Positions 6,570 to 11,658 of a stretch of 16,540 nt of DNA are shown in pieces. Below the pieces are notes generated by a model, which was not told where the DNA came from, did no database searches, and saw only the letters and a list, made by a program, of their open reading frames with translations. A program made the translations under genes and the position numbers. The stretch is from Nanobdellota archaeon (GTDB taxonomy: Archaea; Nanobdellota; Nanobdellia; Pacearchaeales; GW2011-AR1). The stretch spans positions 1-16,540 of the forward strand of contig JAHJRM010000021.1 of the NCBI GenBank assembly GCA_018830905.1, in the 5' to 3' direction. Position 1 is the stretch's first letter. Every line of letters starts with the position of its first letter.

Positions 6570-8051
6570 ATGGAATTAAAAATAAAATTTTTGAAATGGT
6601 CTGCAGGTTTACCTGTAGCAATGCTCAACGAAAAAACAGCAAAAGAGATGGGATTACATGCACAGGATATGATCTCAATAAAAACTCTTTCTAGAAATTC
6701 AAAGGAAGTTGCGACAGTCATTGATGTCATAAAAGGTCTAATCAAACCTAATGAGGTTGCAGTTTCATCAGAGCTAAGGGCACACCTCGGAGTAAAATCT
6801 GGAGAAATGGTTGAAGTGAATATGATGTCTCCTCCGAAAAGTATGGATTATATAAAGAAAAAAATGGACAACAAAACTCTTTCTGCAAAAGAGACAGATT
6901 CGATAATAAAAGATATTGTAAACAATTCACTATCTGATTCGGAGATAGCACTTTTCATATCGTCAATGGATCAAAACGGAATGACTATGAAAGAAATAGT
7001 TCACCTAATAGAGGCAATCCAAAAAACTGGCGCCCAGATGAAATTCAAAAGCAAATTTGTCGTCGATAAACATTCTATCGGAGGAGTTCCTGGGAACCGA
7101 ACAACACCTCTGGTAGTAGCAATCTGCGCGGCTACAGGACTAATCTTTCCAAAAACCTCTTCGAGGGCGATTACTAGTCCCGCAGGAACTGCAGATGTCA
7201 TAGAAACGATTGCGAAAGTAGAATATACAATGCCTCAGATAAAAAAAATTGTTCAAAAAGTCGGAGCCTGCATGGTCTGGGGCGGGGCAGTGGGAATGGT
7301 ACCTGCAGATTCAAAAATAATAAGAATTGAAAAATCCCTTAAGATAGATCCTCCAGCGCAACTTATAGCTTCGATAATGTCCAAGAAACTAGCTGCGGGA
7401 AGCAAATACATCTTGATTGATATTCCATATGGTCGTGGAGCAAAGGTGGATAAAAAAGAGGCACTAAAAATAAAGAGAAAATTCAATTATCTGGGAAAGT
7501 ATTTTAAAATAAAAATTGAATGTGTTTTAACCAATGGAACCCAGCCAATCGGTAATGGTATCGGCCCCGCATTAGAGCTTGATGATATCATTCACGTCTT
7601 AGATCCTAACAAAGATGGACCAAAAGATCTAGAGAAAAAATCTATCTTCTTATCTGGAAAAATTCTGGAGATGACTGGAAAAGCAAAAAAAGGCCAAGGA
7701 AAAATTATCGCAACTGAAACATTAGTATCCGGAAAGGCCTTTGAAAAATTCAAAGAAATAATTAAAGCACAGGGTGGGAGTCTTGAGAAACTTAAGAGAA
7801 AGAGTTTAACACACGATATTCTTTCCAAAAAAACAGGGAAAATATGCTTAATGGAAAATGAGAAGATAAGTTCTCTTGCAAGAGCCGCAGGCTGTCCCGT
7901 CGATAAATTCTCTGGAATCTATCTTCATGTGCATGTGGGGTATAAAGTAAGAAAAGGAGATAAACTTGTGACCATCCATGCAGAATCAAAAGCCAGACTC
8001 CAAGAAGCAATTAGGTATTATGAAAAACTAAAACCTATTAAGATAAAATAG
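6570..8051 (+). CDS. deoA: AMP phosphorylase (archaeal DeoA-like, nucleoside phosphorylase family)
   Basis: A 493-residue cytosolic enzyme. Archaeal members convert AMP (also CMP, UMP) plus phosphate to the free base and ribose-1,5-bisphosphate, which R15P isomerase and type III RuBisCO turn into 3-phosphoglycerate. The archaeal N-terminal extra domain (residues ~1-85) precedes a helical domain (~90-160). Next come the glycine-rich phosphate loop KHSIGGVPGN (167-176) and the thymidine-phosphorylase-type signature SSRAITSPAGTADVIE (197-212). The C-terminal domain ends in GYKVRKGDKLVTIHAES, typical of the family. Length fits archaeal AMP phosphorylase (~500). Neither the isomerase nor RuBisCO is in this window. 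Thymidine phosphorylase is the alternative, but the N-terminal domain favours the archaeal AMP enzyme. Confidence 0.93.
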   Translation: MELKIKFLKWSAGLPVAMLNEKTAKEMGLHAQDMISIKTLSRNSKEVATVIDVIKGLIKPNEVAVSSELRAHLGVKSGEMVEVNMMSPPKSMDYIKKKMDNKTLSAKETDSIIKDIVNNSLSDSEIALFISSMDQNGMTMKEIVHLIEAIQKTGAQMKFKSKFVVDKHSIGGVPGNRTTPLVVAICAATGLIFPKTSSRAITSPAGTADVIETIAKVEYTMPQIKKIVQKVGACMVWGGAVGMVPADSKIIRIEKSLKIDPPAQLIASIMSKKLAAGSKYILIDIPYGRGAKVDKKEALKIKRKFNYLGKYFKIKIECVLTNGTQPIGNGIGPALELDDIIHVLDPNKDGPKDLEKKSIFLSGKILEMTGKAKKGQGKIIATETLVSGKAFEKFKEIIKAQGGSLEKLKRKSLTHDILSKKTGKICLMENEKISSLARAAGCPVDKFSGIYLHVHVGYKVRKGDKLVTIHAESKARLQEAIRYYEKLKPIKIK

Positions 8052-8067
8052 GTCCAATTTTACAATC

Positions 8068-8080
8068 ATCTTTTTAAACT
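8068..8080 (+). promoter_or_regulatory. TATA box for the 90-residue gene
   Basis: ATCTTTTTAAACT, about 26 bases before the ATG at 8100, is consistent with a leaderless transcript. The T-run also follows the AMP phosphorylase stop and could serve as its terminator. Confidence 0.55.
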
Positions 8081-8099
8081 TCTAGGATATCTTTTTGAA

Positions 8100-8372
8100 A
8101 TGGGAAATGAAGATTACCTTCATAAGATTACAGATTATCTTAGAAAGAATCTAAAAAAAGGATACACGCTCGACTCTTTGAAATGGGCTTTGATTGGTCA
8201 AGGATATTCCAAGACTTCTGTTGAAAGGGCAATAGATGAGTTCAATAAAGAACTAGCAAAACAAGCACCTATACTGAAAGAAAAACCAGTAATAAAGTAC
8301 GAAATAATTGACGAAAACAACAATCCCATAAGAATCAAAAGACCTTGGTGGAAGAAGATTCTTGATAAATAA
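8100..8372 (+). CDS. Small uncharacterised helical protein
   Basis: A 90-residue soluble basic protein of unknown function. Residues 4-50 form two to three predicted helices (YLHKITDYLRKNLKKGYTLD, then KWALIGQGYSKTSVERAIDE) with the look of a small helical, perhaps winged-helix or UBA-like, module in which a conserved GYS turn separates helices. A short strand-like piece (VIKYEIIDENN) follows, and the chain ends in PWWKKILDK, an aromatic-basic tail that could touch a membrane surface. I believe such proteins recur in DPANN genomes but cannot verify it here. The start has a TATA box at leaderless spacing. No operon partner is evident. Confidence 0.75.
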   Translation: MGNEDYLHKITDYLRKNLKKGYTLDSLKWALIGQGYSKTSVERAIDEFNKELAKQAPILKEKPVIKYEIIDENNNPIRIKRPWWKKILDK

Positions 8373-8450
8373 GTTTAAATGTCCACCCTGCCAACCCTAA
8401 GCCAAGCCAAATTAATCACAAATCAGCGCTTGTTCTTCAGTTATTTTTTA
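8371..8450 (+). other. Gene-free stretch with TATA-like and T-run elements
   Basis: Between the 90-residue gene and tRNA-Ser there are about 200 bases without a convincing gene. AAGTTTAAATG (8371-8381) overlaps the stop codon and resembles a TATA box, and TTATTTTTTAACC (8441-8453) is a T-run that could end transcription. Either the T-run is the terminator of the upstream gene, or the pair bounds a very short RNA. No C/D or H/ACA boxes were seen. Confidence 0.2.
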
Positions 8451-8456
8451 ACCAAT

Positions 8457-8475
8457 TTGCGAGCGTAGCGAGCAA
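8457..8475 (+). repeat. Dispersed intergenic hairpin with tandem G-A mismatches, copy 1
   Basis: The sequence reads TTGC-GA-GC-GTA-GC-GA-GCAA. The arms TTGC/GCAA and GC/GC pair, and the two GA dinucleotides face each other as tandem G-A mismatches around a GTA loop. A nearly identical core occurs at 11597-11620 (opposite strand) and a variant with changed but still paired arms at 11659-11686. After the core, AAGTA and then GTTTGATAAAT (8486-8496) also recur in the second copy. Confidence 0.6.
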
Positions 8476-8539
8476 GTAACTCTCTGTTTGATAAATCAAA
8501 AAGATTCATACTTTCTAAACAAAACTTAACCCATCGCAA

Positions 8540-8550
8540 CCTTTAAAACT
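8540..8550 (+). promoter_or_regulatory. TATA box for tRNA-Ser
   Basis: CCTTTAAAACT, centred about 28 bases before the first base of the tRNA, matching archaeal tRNA promoter spacing. Confidence 0.6.
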
Positions 8551-8572
8551 TCATAATTAATTCTTAGATTAA

Positions 8573-8669
8573 GCCGTCATGCGGAGAATGGTATTCCACC
8601 TGGTTTGAGTTTTTACGACAAATACCCAGGGCCCTCACGGGCGCCCAGGTTCGATTCCTGGTGACGGCG
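8573..8669 (+). tRNA. tRNA-Ser(UGA) with a 15-base intron
   Basis: The acceptor arm GCCGTCA/TGACGGC pairs perfectly over 7 bp, and the T arm is CCAGG-TTCGATT-CCTGG. There is a long variable arm (GCCC-TCAC-GGGC, 8631-8642), and the discriminator is G (8669), as in archaeal tRNA-Ser and unlike tRNA-Leu (A73). The anticodon stem CCTGG (8599-8603)/CCAGG (8626-8630) encloses 22 bases. TTTG (8604-8607) pairs with CAAA (8619-8622), leaving 3-base bulges AGT and TAC: a canonical bulge-helix-bulge. Cutting it removes 8610-8624 at position 37/38 and gives the loop TTTGAGC with anticodon TGA. The mature RNA is 82 bases. There are three bases (TGC) between acceptor and D stem, one more than usual. CCA is not encoded. 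Confidence 0.85.
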
Positions 8670-8680
8670 TTTAATCAAAA

Positions 8681-8696
8681 GCCTGCAGAGGGATTT
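8681..8696 (+). repeat. 16-base direct repeat of the tRNA-Thr 3' end
   Basis: GCCTGCAGAGGGATTT is identical to 8825-8840, which encodes the acceptor and T-arm end of tRNA-Thr. Beyond it, similarity to the tRNA decays (short shared pieces such as CGAAATCGCTC near 8747-8757). No complete tRNA can be folded here, so it is either a decayed tRNA copy or an att-like duplication of a tRNA end. Confidence 0.6.
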
Positions 8697-8803
8697 CTTG
8701 CTCCCAATTTCGTACGAGGATTAATTTAGAAAATTTCTCTCTACCACGAAATCGCTCGACCCCCGAATCAAATCATTCTGAATTTGCGTGAGTTAAAATC
8801 CCG

Positions 8804-8822
8804 ACGCTGTTTCCAACAGCGT
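8804..8822 (-). terminator. Perfect 8-bp hairpin directly after tRNA-Thr
   Basis: ACGCTGTT (8804-8811) and AACAGCGT (8815-8822) pair perfectly around a 3-base loop, beginning one base past the tRNA-Thr discriminator. Read on the minus strand it is followed by CGGGATTTTAAC, a short T-run, so it may act as terminator or 3'-processing signal. Archaea mostly terminate on T-runs without hairpins, so the role is uncertain. Confidence 0.45.
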
Positions 8823-8823
8823 A

Positions 8824-8896
8824 AGCCTGCAGAGGGATTTGCACCCCCGACCTATTGCTTACGAAGCAATCGCTCTGCTAACTGAGCTATACAGGC
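8824..8896 (-). tRNA. tRNA-Thr(CGU)
   Basis: Minus-strand tRNA with acceptor GCCTGTA/TGCAGGC (7 bp including one U-G), D arm GCTC/GAGC, and anticodon stem ATTGC/GCAAT with loop TTCGTAA, so anticodon CGT. The T stem is GGGGG/CCCTC (one G-U), and the discriminator U (8824) fits archaeal tRNA-Thr. There is no intron and no encoded CCA. The T loop reads TGCAAAT, with G rather than the nearly universal U at position 55. A TATA box lies at the proper distance upstream. Confidence 0.93.
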
Positions 8897-8918
8897 ATAC
8901 AACTCTTTGGAATCTTCC

Positions 8919-8929
8919 TATTTAATATC
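8919..8929 (-). promoter_or_regulatory. TATA box for tRNA-Thr
   Basis: GATATTAAATA on the minus strand, about 27 bases before the first tRNA base at 8896. No other element fits better. Confidence 0.6.
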
Positions 8930-8944
8930 TTTTCCTAAGAATTC

Positions 8945-9085
8945 TCAACTCTTAAACCACCAACCAACTCCGAAAACCAACCCTAAAAATAAAAATCCCT
9001 TCCAGATATCAGAACCTAAAGGAGTAAAAAATATGGAAATAAAAGATAGCCCCGAAAACATTCCAAGAAGTTCTGCCTTTTTCAT
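8945..9085 (-). CDS. Small two-helix membrane protein
   Basis: A 46-residue frame on the minus strand, too short for usual gene callers. It begins MKKAELLGMFSGLSFISIFF and has two hydrophobic stretches (residues ~8-22 and ~30-43) joined by the short loop TPLGSDIWKG. The end GVGWWFKS is typical of a helix leaving the membrane. It would form a helical hairpin with both ends on one side, probably cytoplasmic given the Lys-rich N-terminus. It lies 63 bases after the P1/L12 stop and could be read through from that operon. No strong Shine-Dalgarno precedes it. The amino-acid pattern, rather than any family match, supports it being real. Confidence 0.5.
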   Translation of the reverse strand: MKKAELLGMFSGLSFISIFFTPLGSDIWKGFLFLGLVFGVGWWFKS

Positions 9086-9101
9086 TTTAAGAATTATCGT
9101 C

Positions 9102-9119
9102 TCTTAGTCCAAACTAAGA
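9102..9119 (-). terminator. Hairpin after the L10-P1 operon
   Basis: A 7-bp stem (TCTTAGT/ACTAAGA, counting 9102-9108 with 9113-9119) around a CCAA loop lies 30 bases past the P1/L12 stop and upstream of the 46-residue gene. On the minus strand the T-rich bases (CTTTTCTTAG) precede rather than follow it, so it may be a leader or processing hairpin rather than a terminator. Confidence 0.35.
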
Positions 9120-9148
9120 AAAGCTCTTCAGATCAAGAATAAATAAAA

Positions 9149-9430
9149 TTATCCGAAGAGCGCACCAAGACCTTCAGCTGCAGCTTCTTTCTTTTCTTCT
9201 TTTGGCTTCTCTTCTTTCTTCACTTCTGCTACGGCGGCAGGAGCTGCTGAAACCAAGCTCGCATTCTCAAGTTCTTTGTCTATATCGACGCCTTTAAGGC
9301 TAGCAACCAGAGACTTAATCTGTCCTTCATCAATATCCGCACCAGCGGCTGTGACAACTTTCTTCAAGTTCTCTTCGTTAACTTCCTTACCTAGCTTGTG
9401 TAGTAAAAGTGCTGCATATACATTTTCCAT
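9149..9430 (-). CDS. rpl12: Ribosomal stalk protein P1/L12 (archaeal)
   Basis: A 93-residue acidic stalk protein. The N-terminal helical dimerisation domain (residues 1-55: MENVYAALLLHKLGKEVNEE, then AAGADIDEGQIKSLVASLKG) anchors on uL10. An Ala/Lys/Glu hinge follows, and the C-terminus EGLGALFG is the conserved tail that recruits GTPase factors aEF1A and aEF2. The length is slightly under the family norm (~100-110), mainly a shorter hinge. Its ATG overlaps the uL10 stop by one base (TAATG), so translation is coupled, which makes sense because several copies bind one uL10. Confidence 0.95.
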   Translation of the reverse strand: MENVYAALLLHKLGKEVNEENLKKVVTAAGADIDEGQIKSLVASLKGVDIDKELENASLVSAAPAAVAEVKKEEKPKEEKKEAAAEGLGALFG

Positions 9431-10359
9431 TATTTTTCCTCCTCGGATTTAATTTGAATATCTTCTTTCTTTTCATCACCAGATTCAGTTGGCTCTTCTT
9501 TAACTTCTTCACTCTTTTCTTCGGACTCAGAACCTTCATCTTTCTTCTCTTCTACTTTAGGAGCCTCTTCTTTAGGCTGTTCAGCCAATTTTTCTAAAGC
9601 GTTTCCATGCACCGCGGCTTTACCAAGGATGAACTTAATCGTGTCGCTGCAAACATAACCCATGTCAACTGAGAAAGAAAGAGCACTCCTAAAAAAGTTC
9701 TTCAACTCTGAAAGAATGCTTTCTTTATCCACACTTATATCAAAGTAAACTTTATTCTCTTTAGAATCAAACGCCGCAATGGGAACAAAACCAATAGAGA
9801 ATGGTTTAATGTCTAGTTTGCCCATGACGTCTGCAGCAGCCGAAGAGATTTTCTCACCTTTTTTCACAATTGTCTTTGACTCCTTGATACTTATTTTTCC
9901 CTTGTCAATTTTAATTTGTATTCCCAACGCACCAAGCTCAGTGATAGCAGGTCCTGGCATAAGTTCTGTTGGCCCCGCATCCACAACAATGTCCTCTGGA
10001 GCAATCTGCCCAGCCTTAGCCCTAACAGAAGTCTTCTTCTCCAAAAGTTCAACAGACATATCAAAAGCGTCATCATCAGAAAACAGAATAGCTGTACTAT
10101 CTCCAACTTTCTCTCTCAATTCCTTAAGCCCTTCTTTGTCCGAAGAATCCAACGCTCTTGAGATTATACTTTTCTTAGGAACTTTCACAACAGCTTTACT
10201 TCTAAATCTCTTTACAAGCTCTTGATACTGTGATGCAGGAATACCTTTTATGGAAACCAGCAAGATTGTATTCTTCTCTTTAATGAGACCCTCTAATTCC
10301 GAAACCTGCTTTATCTTCTTGTCTGAAACGTGCGCCTCTGTAGTTTTTCCTGGATTCAT
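9430..10359 (-). CDS. rplP0: Ribosomal stalk base protein uL10 (P0)
   Basis: A 309-residue protein with an N-terminal rRNA-binding L10 domain (residues ~15-110, including NTILLVSIKGIPASQYQEL and KVPKKSIISRAL). The archaeal insertion domain (~110-185, GPTELMPGPAITELGALGI) and spine helices that bind P1/L12 dimers (~220-262) follow. The last ~45 residues are nearly all Glu/Lys/Ser and end in KSEEEK. Archaeal P0 proteins usually end in a GLxxLFG tail like that of P1/L12; it is absent here, although P1 next door has it. One-base TAATG overlaps link it with uL1 before and P1/L12 after. Confidence 0.95.
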   Translation of the reverse strand: MNPGKTTEAHVSDKKIKQVSELEGLIKEKNTILLVSIKGIPASQYQELVKRFRSKAVVKVPKKSIISRALDSSDKEGLKELREKVGDSTAILFSDDDAFDMSVELLEKKTSVRAKAGQIAPEDIVVDAGPTELMPGPAITELGALGIQIKIDKGKISIKESKTIVKKGEKISSAAADVMGKLDIKPFSIGFVPIAAFDSKENKVYFDISVDKESILSELKNFFRSALSFSVDMGYVCSDTIKFILGKAAVHGNALEKLAEQPKEEAPKVEEKKDEGSESEEKSEEVKEEPTESGDEKKEDIQIKSEEEK

Positions 10360-10988
10360 TATTCAATCACTATCTTTTGTGGTTTAGTCATGGTGAATTT
10401 AAGTTCAATATTTTTTATGTTCTCTTTATCTCTTGGTAGAACTTTCAATATAGCATCATAAATACTAAAAGCATTCTCAACAATTTCCTCATCCTTCATA
10501 CTTTGTTTACCAACGGCAAGTTTGATACTAGATTCCTTAGTTCTTACCTTAGTACTGTTATTTATTTTAGCCATAACCTCGTCAATCTCGCTCTTATCAA
10601 CTTTCATAATTATTCCAAGTTGAGGGGAAGGCATTTTTCCTGCCGGACCCAAAAATCTTCCGAAAGTTGTAGCAACTTTTGGCATGAGACTCGCTTGCGC
10701 TACAAAAAAATCATATTTCTTAACCAATTTCTTAAGTGCATTCTTCTCAGAATAAGTTTTGAATTTTTCTGGAGTTATTGTATCAATATCTTTGTTATTC
10801 ACCTCGAGGAACGCACAAACTTTCTTATCTTTAATCTTAAAAGGCAAATTCACAATCAGATTAATCGCATCTTTCTTGAGGTCAAACTTCTTCAGATTAA
10901 TAATAAAGTCCACTGTCTGGTCAAACTTTCTTTCCTTTTCCTTTCGCAATTCAATAATTGCTTTAACTAGTTCTTCTTTGAGTTTCAT
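10359..10988 (-). CDS. rpl1: Ribosomal protein uL1
   Basis: A 209-residue L1 stalk protein that helps release deacylated tRNA from the E site. Family landmarks are FDQTVDFIINLKKFDLKK at the N-terminus, the central domain with FFVAQASLMPKVATTFGRFL, the conserved GPAGKMPSPQ turn, and TKPQKIVIE at the end. Length fits archaeal L1. The start has a strong Shine-Dalgarno (GGGAGGA, 6 bases upstream) and a leader of about 64 bases, unlike the leaderless neighbours. Archaeal L1 is known to bind its own mRNA and repress translation, so the structured leader is notable. uL11, the usual upstream gene, is absent. Confidence 0.96.
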   Translation of the reverse strand: MKLKEELVKAIIELRKEKERKFDQTVDFIINLKKFDLKKDAINLIVNLPFKIKDKKVCAFLEVNNKDIDTITPEKFKTYSEKNALKKLVKKYDFFVAQASLMPKVATTFGRFLGPAGKMPSPQLGIIMKVDKSEIDEVMAKINNSTKVRTKESSIKLAVGKQSMKDEEIVENAFSIYDAILKVLPRDKENIKNIELKFTMTKPQKIVIE

Positions 10989-11052
10989 CTTATTCCTCCC
11001 ACATTATACGCCACAGACATAGAATCTATTCTGCGACGATGTGGTTCAATCG
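10989..11052 (-). promoter_or_regulatory. Structured 5' leader of the uL1 operon
   Basis: Between the inferred transcription start (~11052) and the Shine-Dalgarno, the leader can fold: CCACA pairs with TGTGG as the outer stem, and AGAA/TTCT (around plus 11019-11030) as the inner stem, with an asymmetric internal loop (TCGTCG against TC) between. A second TGTGG just before the Shine-Dalgarno offers an alternative partner. This is a plausible L1 autoregulatory site, but I did not match it base by base to the rRNA target. Confidence 0.35.
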
Positions 11053-11073
11053 GTAAATTTGGGAACTAAAACT

Positions 11074-11085
11074 AGTTTATAAACT
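11074..11085 (-). promoter_or_regulatory. Symmetric TATA box upstream of uL1
   Basis: AGTTTATAAACT is a perfect 12-base palindrome and a strong TATA element in both directions. On the minus strand it serves the uL1 operon; on the plus strand it would start RNA near 11108, before the strong hairpin at 11127-11153. Confidence 0.65.
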
Positions 11086-11126
11086 TTCTGAAATCAGCCT
11101 TGAGTCCTAACTTAAAGGAGGGGTTG

Positions 11127-11153
11127 ATAAGGGGAACCTTCGGTTCCCTTTAT
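11127..11153. other. Strong 12-bp hairpin in the uL1 upstream region
   Basis: ATAAGGGGAACC pairs with GGTTCCCTTTAT (one G-T wobble) around a TTC loop. It lies between two divergently transcribed genes, so it cannot be the terminator of either. On the plus strand it could be the body or end of a short RNA started from the symmetric TATA box. AAGGAGG (11114-11120) just before it resembles a Shine-Dalgarno, but only a 22-codon TTG frame follows. Confidence 0.5.
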
Positions 11154-11163
11154 ACTACAACAA

Positions 11164-11174
11164 TTTTTATAAAC
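11164..11174 (+). promoter_or_regulatory. TATA box for the 115-residue gene
   Basis: TTTTTATAAAC, centred about 26 bases before the ATG at 11195, is consistent with a leaderless mRNA. Confidence 0.65.
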
Positions 11175-11194
11175 ACACTCGCAATTCTCTTTTA

Positions 11195-11542
11195 ATGGAA
11201 CTTGTTGCACTTCTTTCAGACGAAGAAACCTGGAGTCAGGTGTCAGGACTTATCAAACACGGTGACTGGGAAAAGATAATTGTCCTAGGTTCTAGCAATG
11301 CAAAAAAATTCTCTGCCGAAAAGAAATTTGAACTACTGGAAGTTGATCTTGAAAAGAGATTGAAGGATTTGAAAGAAGATTTCTCTAACAAGTTGAAAGG
11401 AAAAATCGACGGAACCGAGGTTGCATTGAGCATAGCTTCTGGAAACGGGAAAGAACACATGTCGCTAATCTCAGCACTACTCCATTTACCTGTTGGAATA
11501 AGATTTGCAGCGCTCACAAAAGAAGGCGTGATTGATTTGTGA
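11195..11542 (+). CDS. Uncharacterised Rossmann/CARF-like small protein
   Basis: A 115-residue soluble protein of unknown function. It reads as an alternating strand-helix fold: strand MELVALLS, helix ETWSQVSGLIKHG, strand KIIVLGSS (residues 27-34), a long charged helix (~41-70), strand EVALSIASG (75-83), then GNGKEHMSLISALLHLPV and a last strand GIRFAALTKEGVIDL. The glycine-lysine turn after the fourth strand followed by a helix resembles the GGTK-type ligand turn of CARF domains, but the protein has no effector domain and no CRISPR genes are nearby. The resemblance is pattern-based inference. It stands alone, divergent from uL1 and convergent with the S2P gene. Confidence 0.8.
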   Translation: MELVALLSDEETWSQVSGLIKHGDWEKIIVLGSSNAKKFSAEKKFELLEVDLEKRLKDLKEDFSNKLKGKIDGTEVALSIASGNGKEHMSLISALLHLPVGIRFAALTKEGVIDL

Positions 11543-11577
11543 CTCTTTGCAAATATTGTTTCGAAAATTCCAAGATT

Positions 11578-11620
11578 ATTTATTAAACAAAAATACTTGC
11601 TCGCTCTGATACGCTCGCAA
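11578..11620 (-). repeat. Dispersed intergenic hairpin, copy 2
   Basis: On the minus strand the core reads TTGC-GA-GC, loop GTATCAGA, GC-GA-GCAA (11597-11620), then GTA and, after a few bases, GTTTAATAAAT (11578-11588). Copy 1 has the same arms and GTTTGATAAAT at the equivalent place. The loop is eight bases here instead of three. It lies in the convergent spacer between the 115-residue gene and the S2P gene. Confidence 0.6.
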
Positions 11621-11658
11621 TTTATCTAAAAGTTAACAAGAACAAACGTAGATTTGTG

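Noticed and set aside
8379..8468. 29-codon plus-strand ORF after the 90-residue gene
   Set aside because: No ribosome-binding site, its start lies inside the TATA-like element, and it runs into the intergenic hairpin repeat.
8573..8669. Reading the spliced tRNA as tRNA-Leu(GAG)
   Set aside because: The discriminator is G rather than A, the shifted anticodon stem loses a pair, and the bulge-helix-bulge geometry gives the UGA anticodon directly.
8681..8760. A second complete tRNA on the minus strand
   Set aside because: Only the 3' 16 bases match; no T stem, D arm or matching 5' acceptor strand can be formed.
8907..9107. 66-codon plus-strand frame between tRNA-Thr and P1/L12
   Set aside because: Its translation is polar low-complexity shadow; the opposite strand gives a coherent membrane protein at 8945-9085.
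11111..11192. 22-codon TTG-start ORF after AAGGAGG upstream of the 115-residue gene
   Set aside because: It runs through the strong hairpin and the TATA box of the next gene, and the peptide has no recognisable character.
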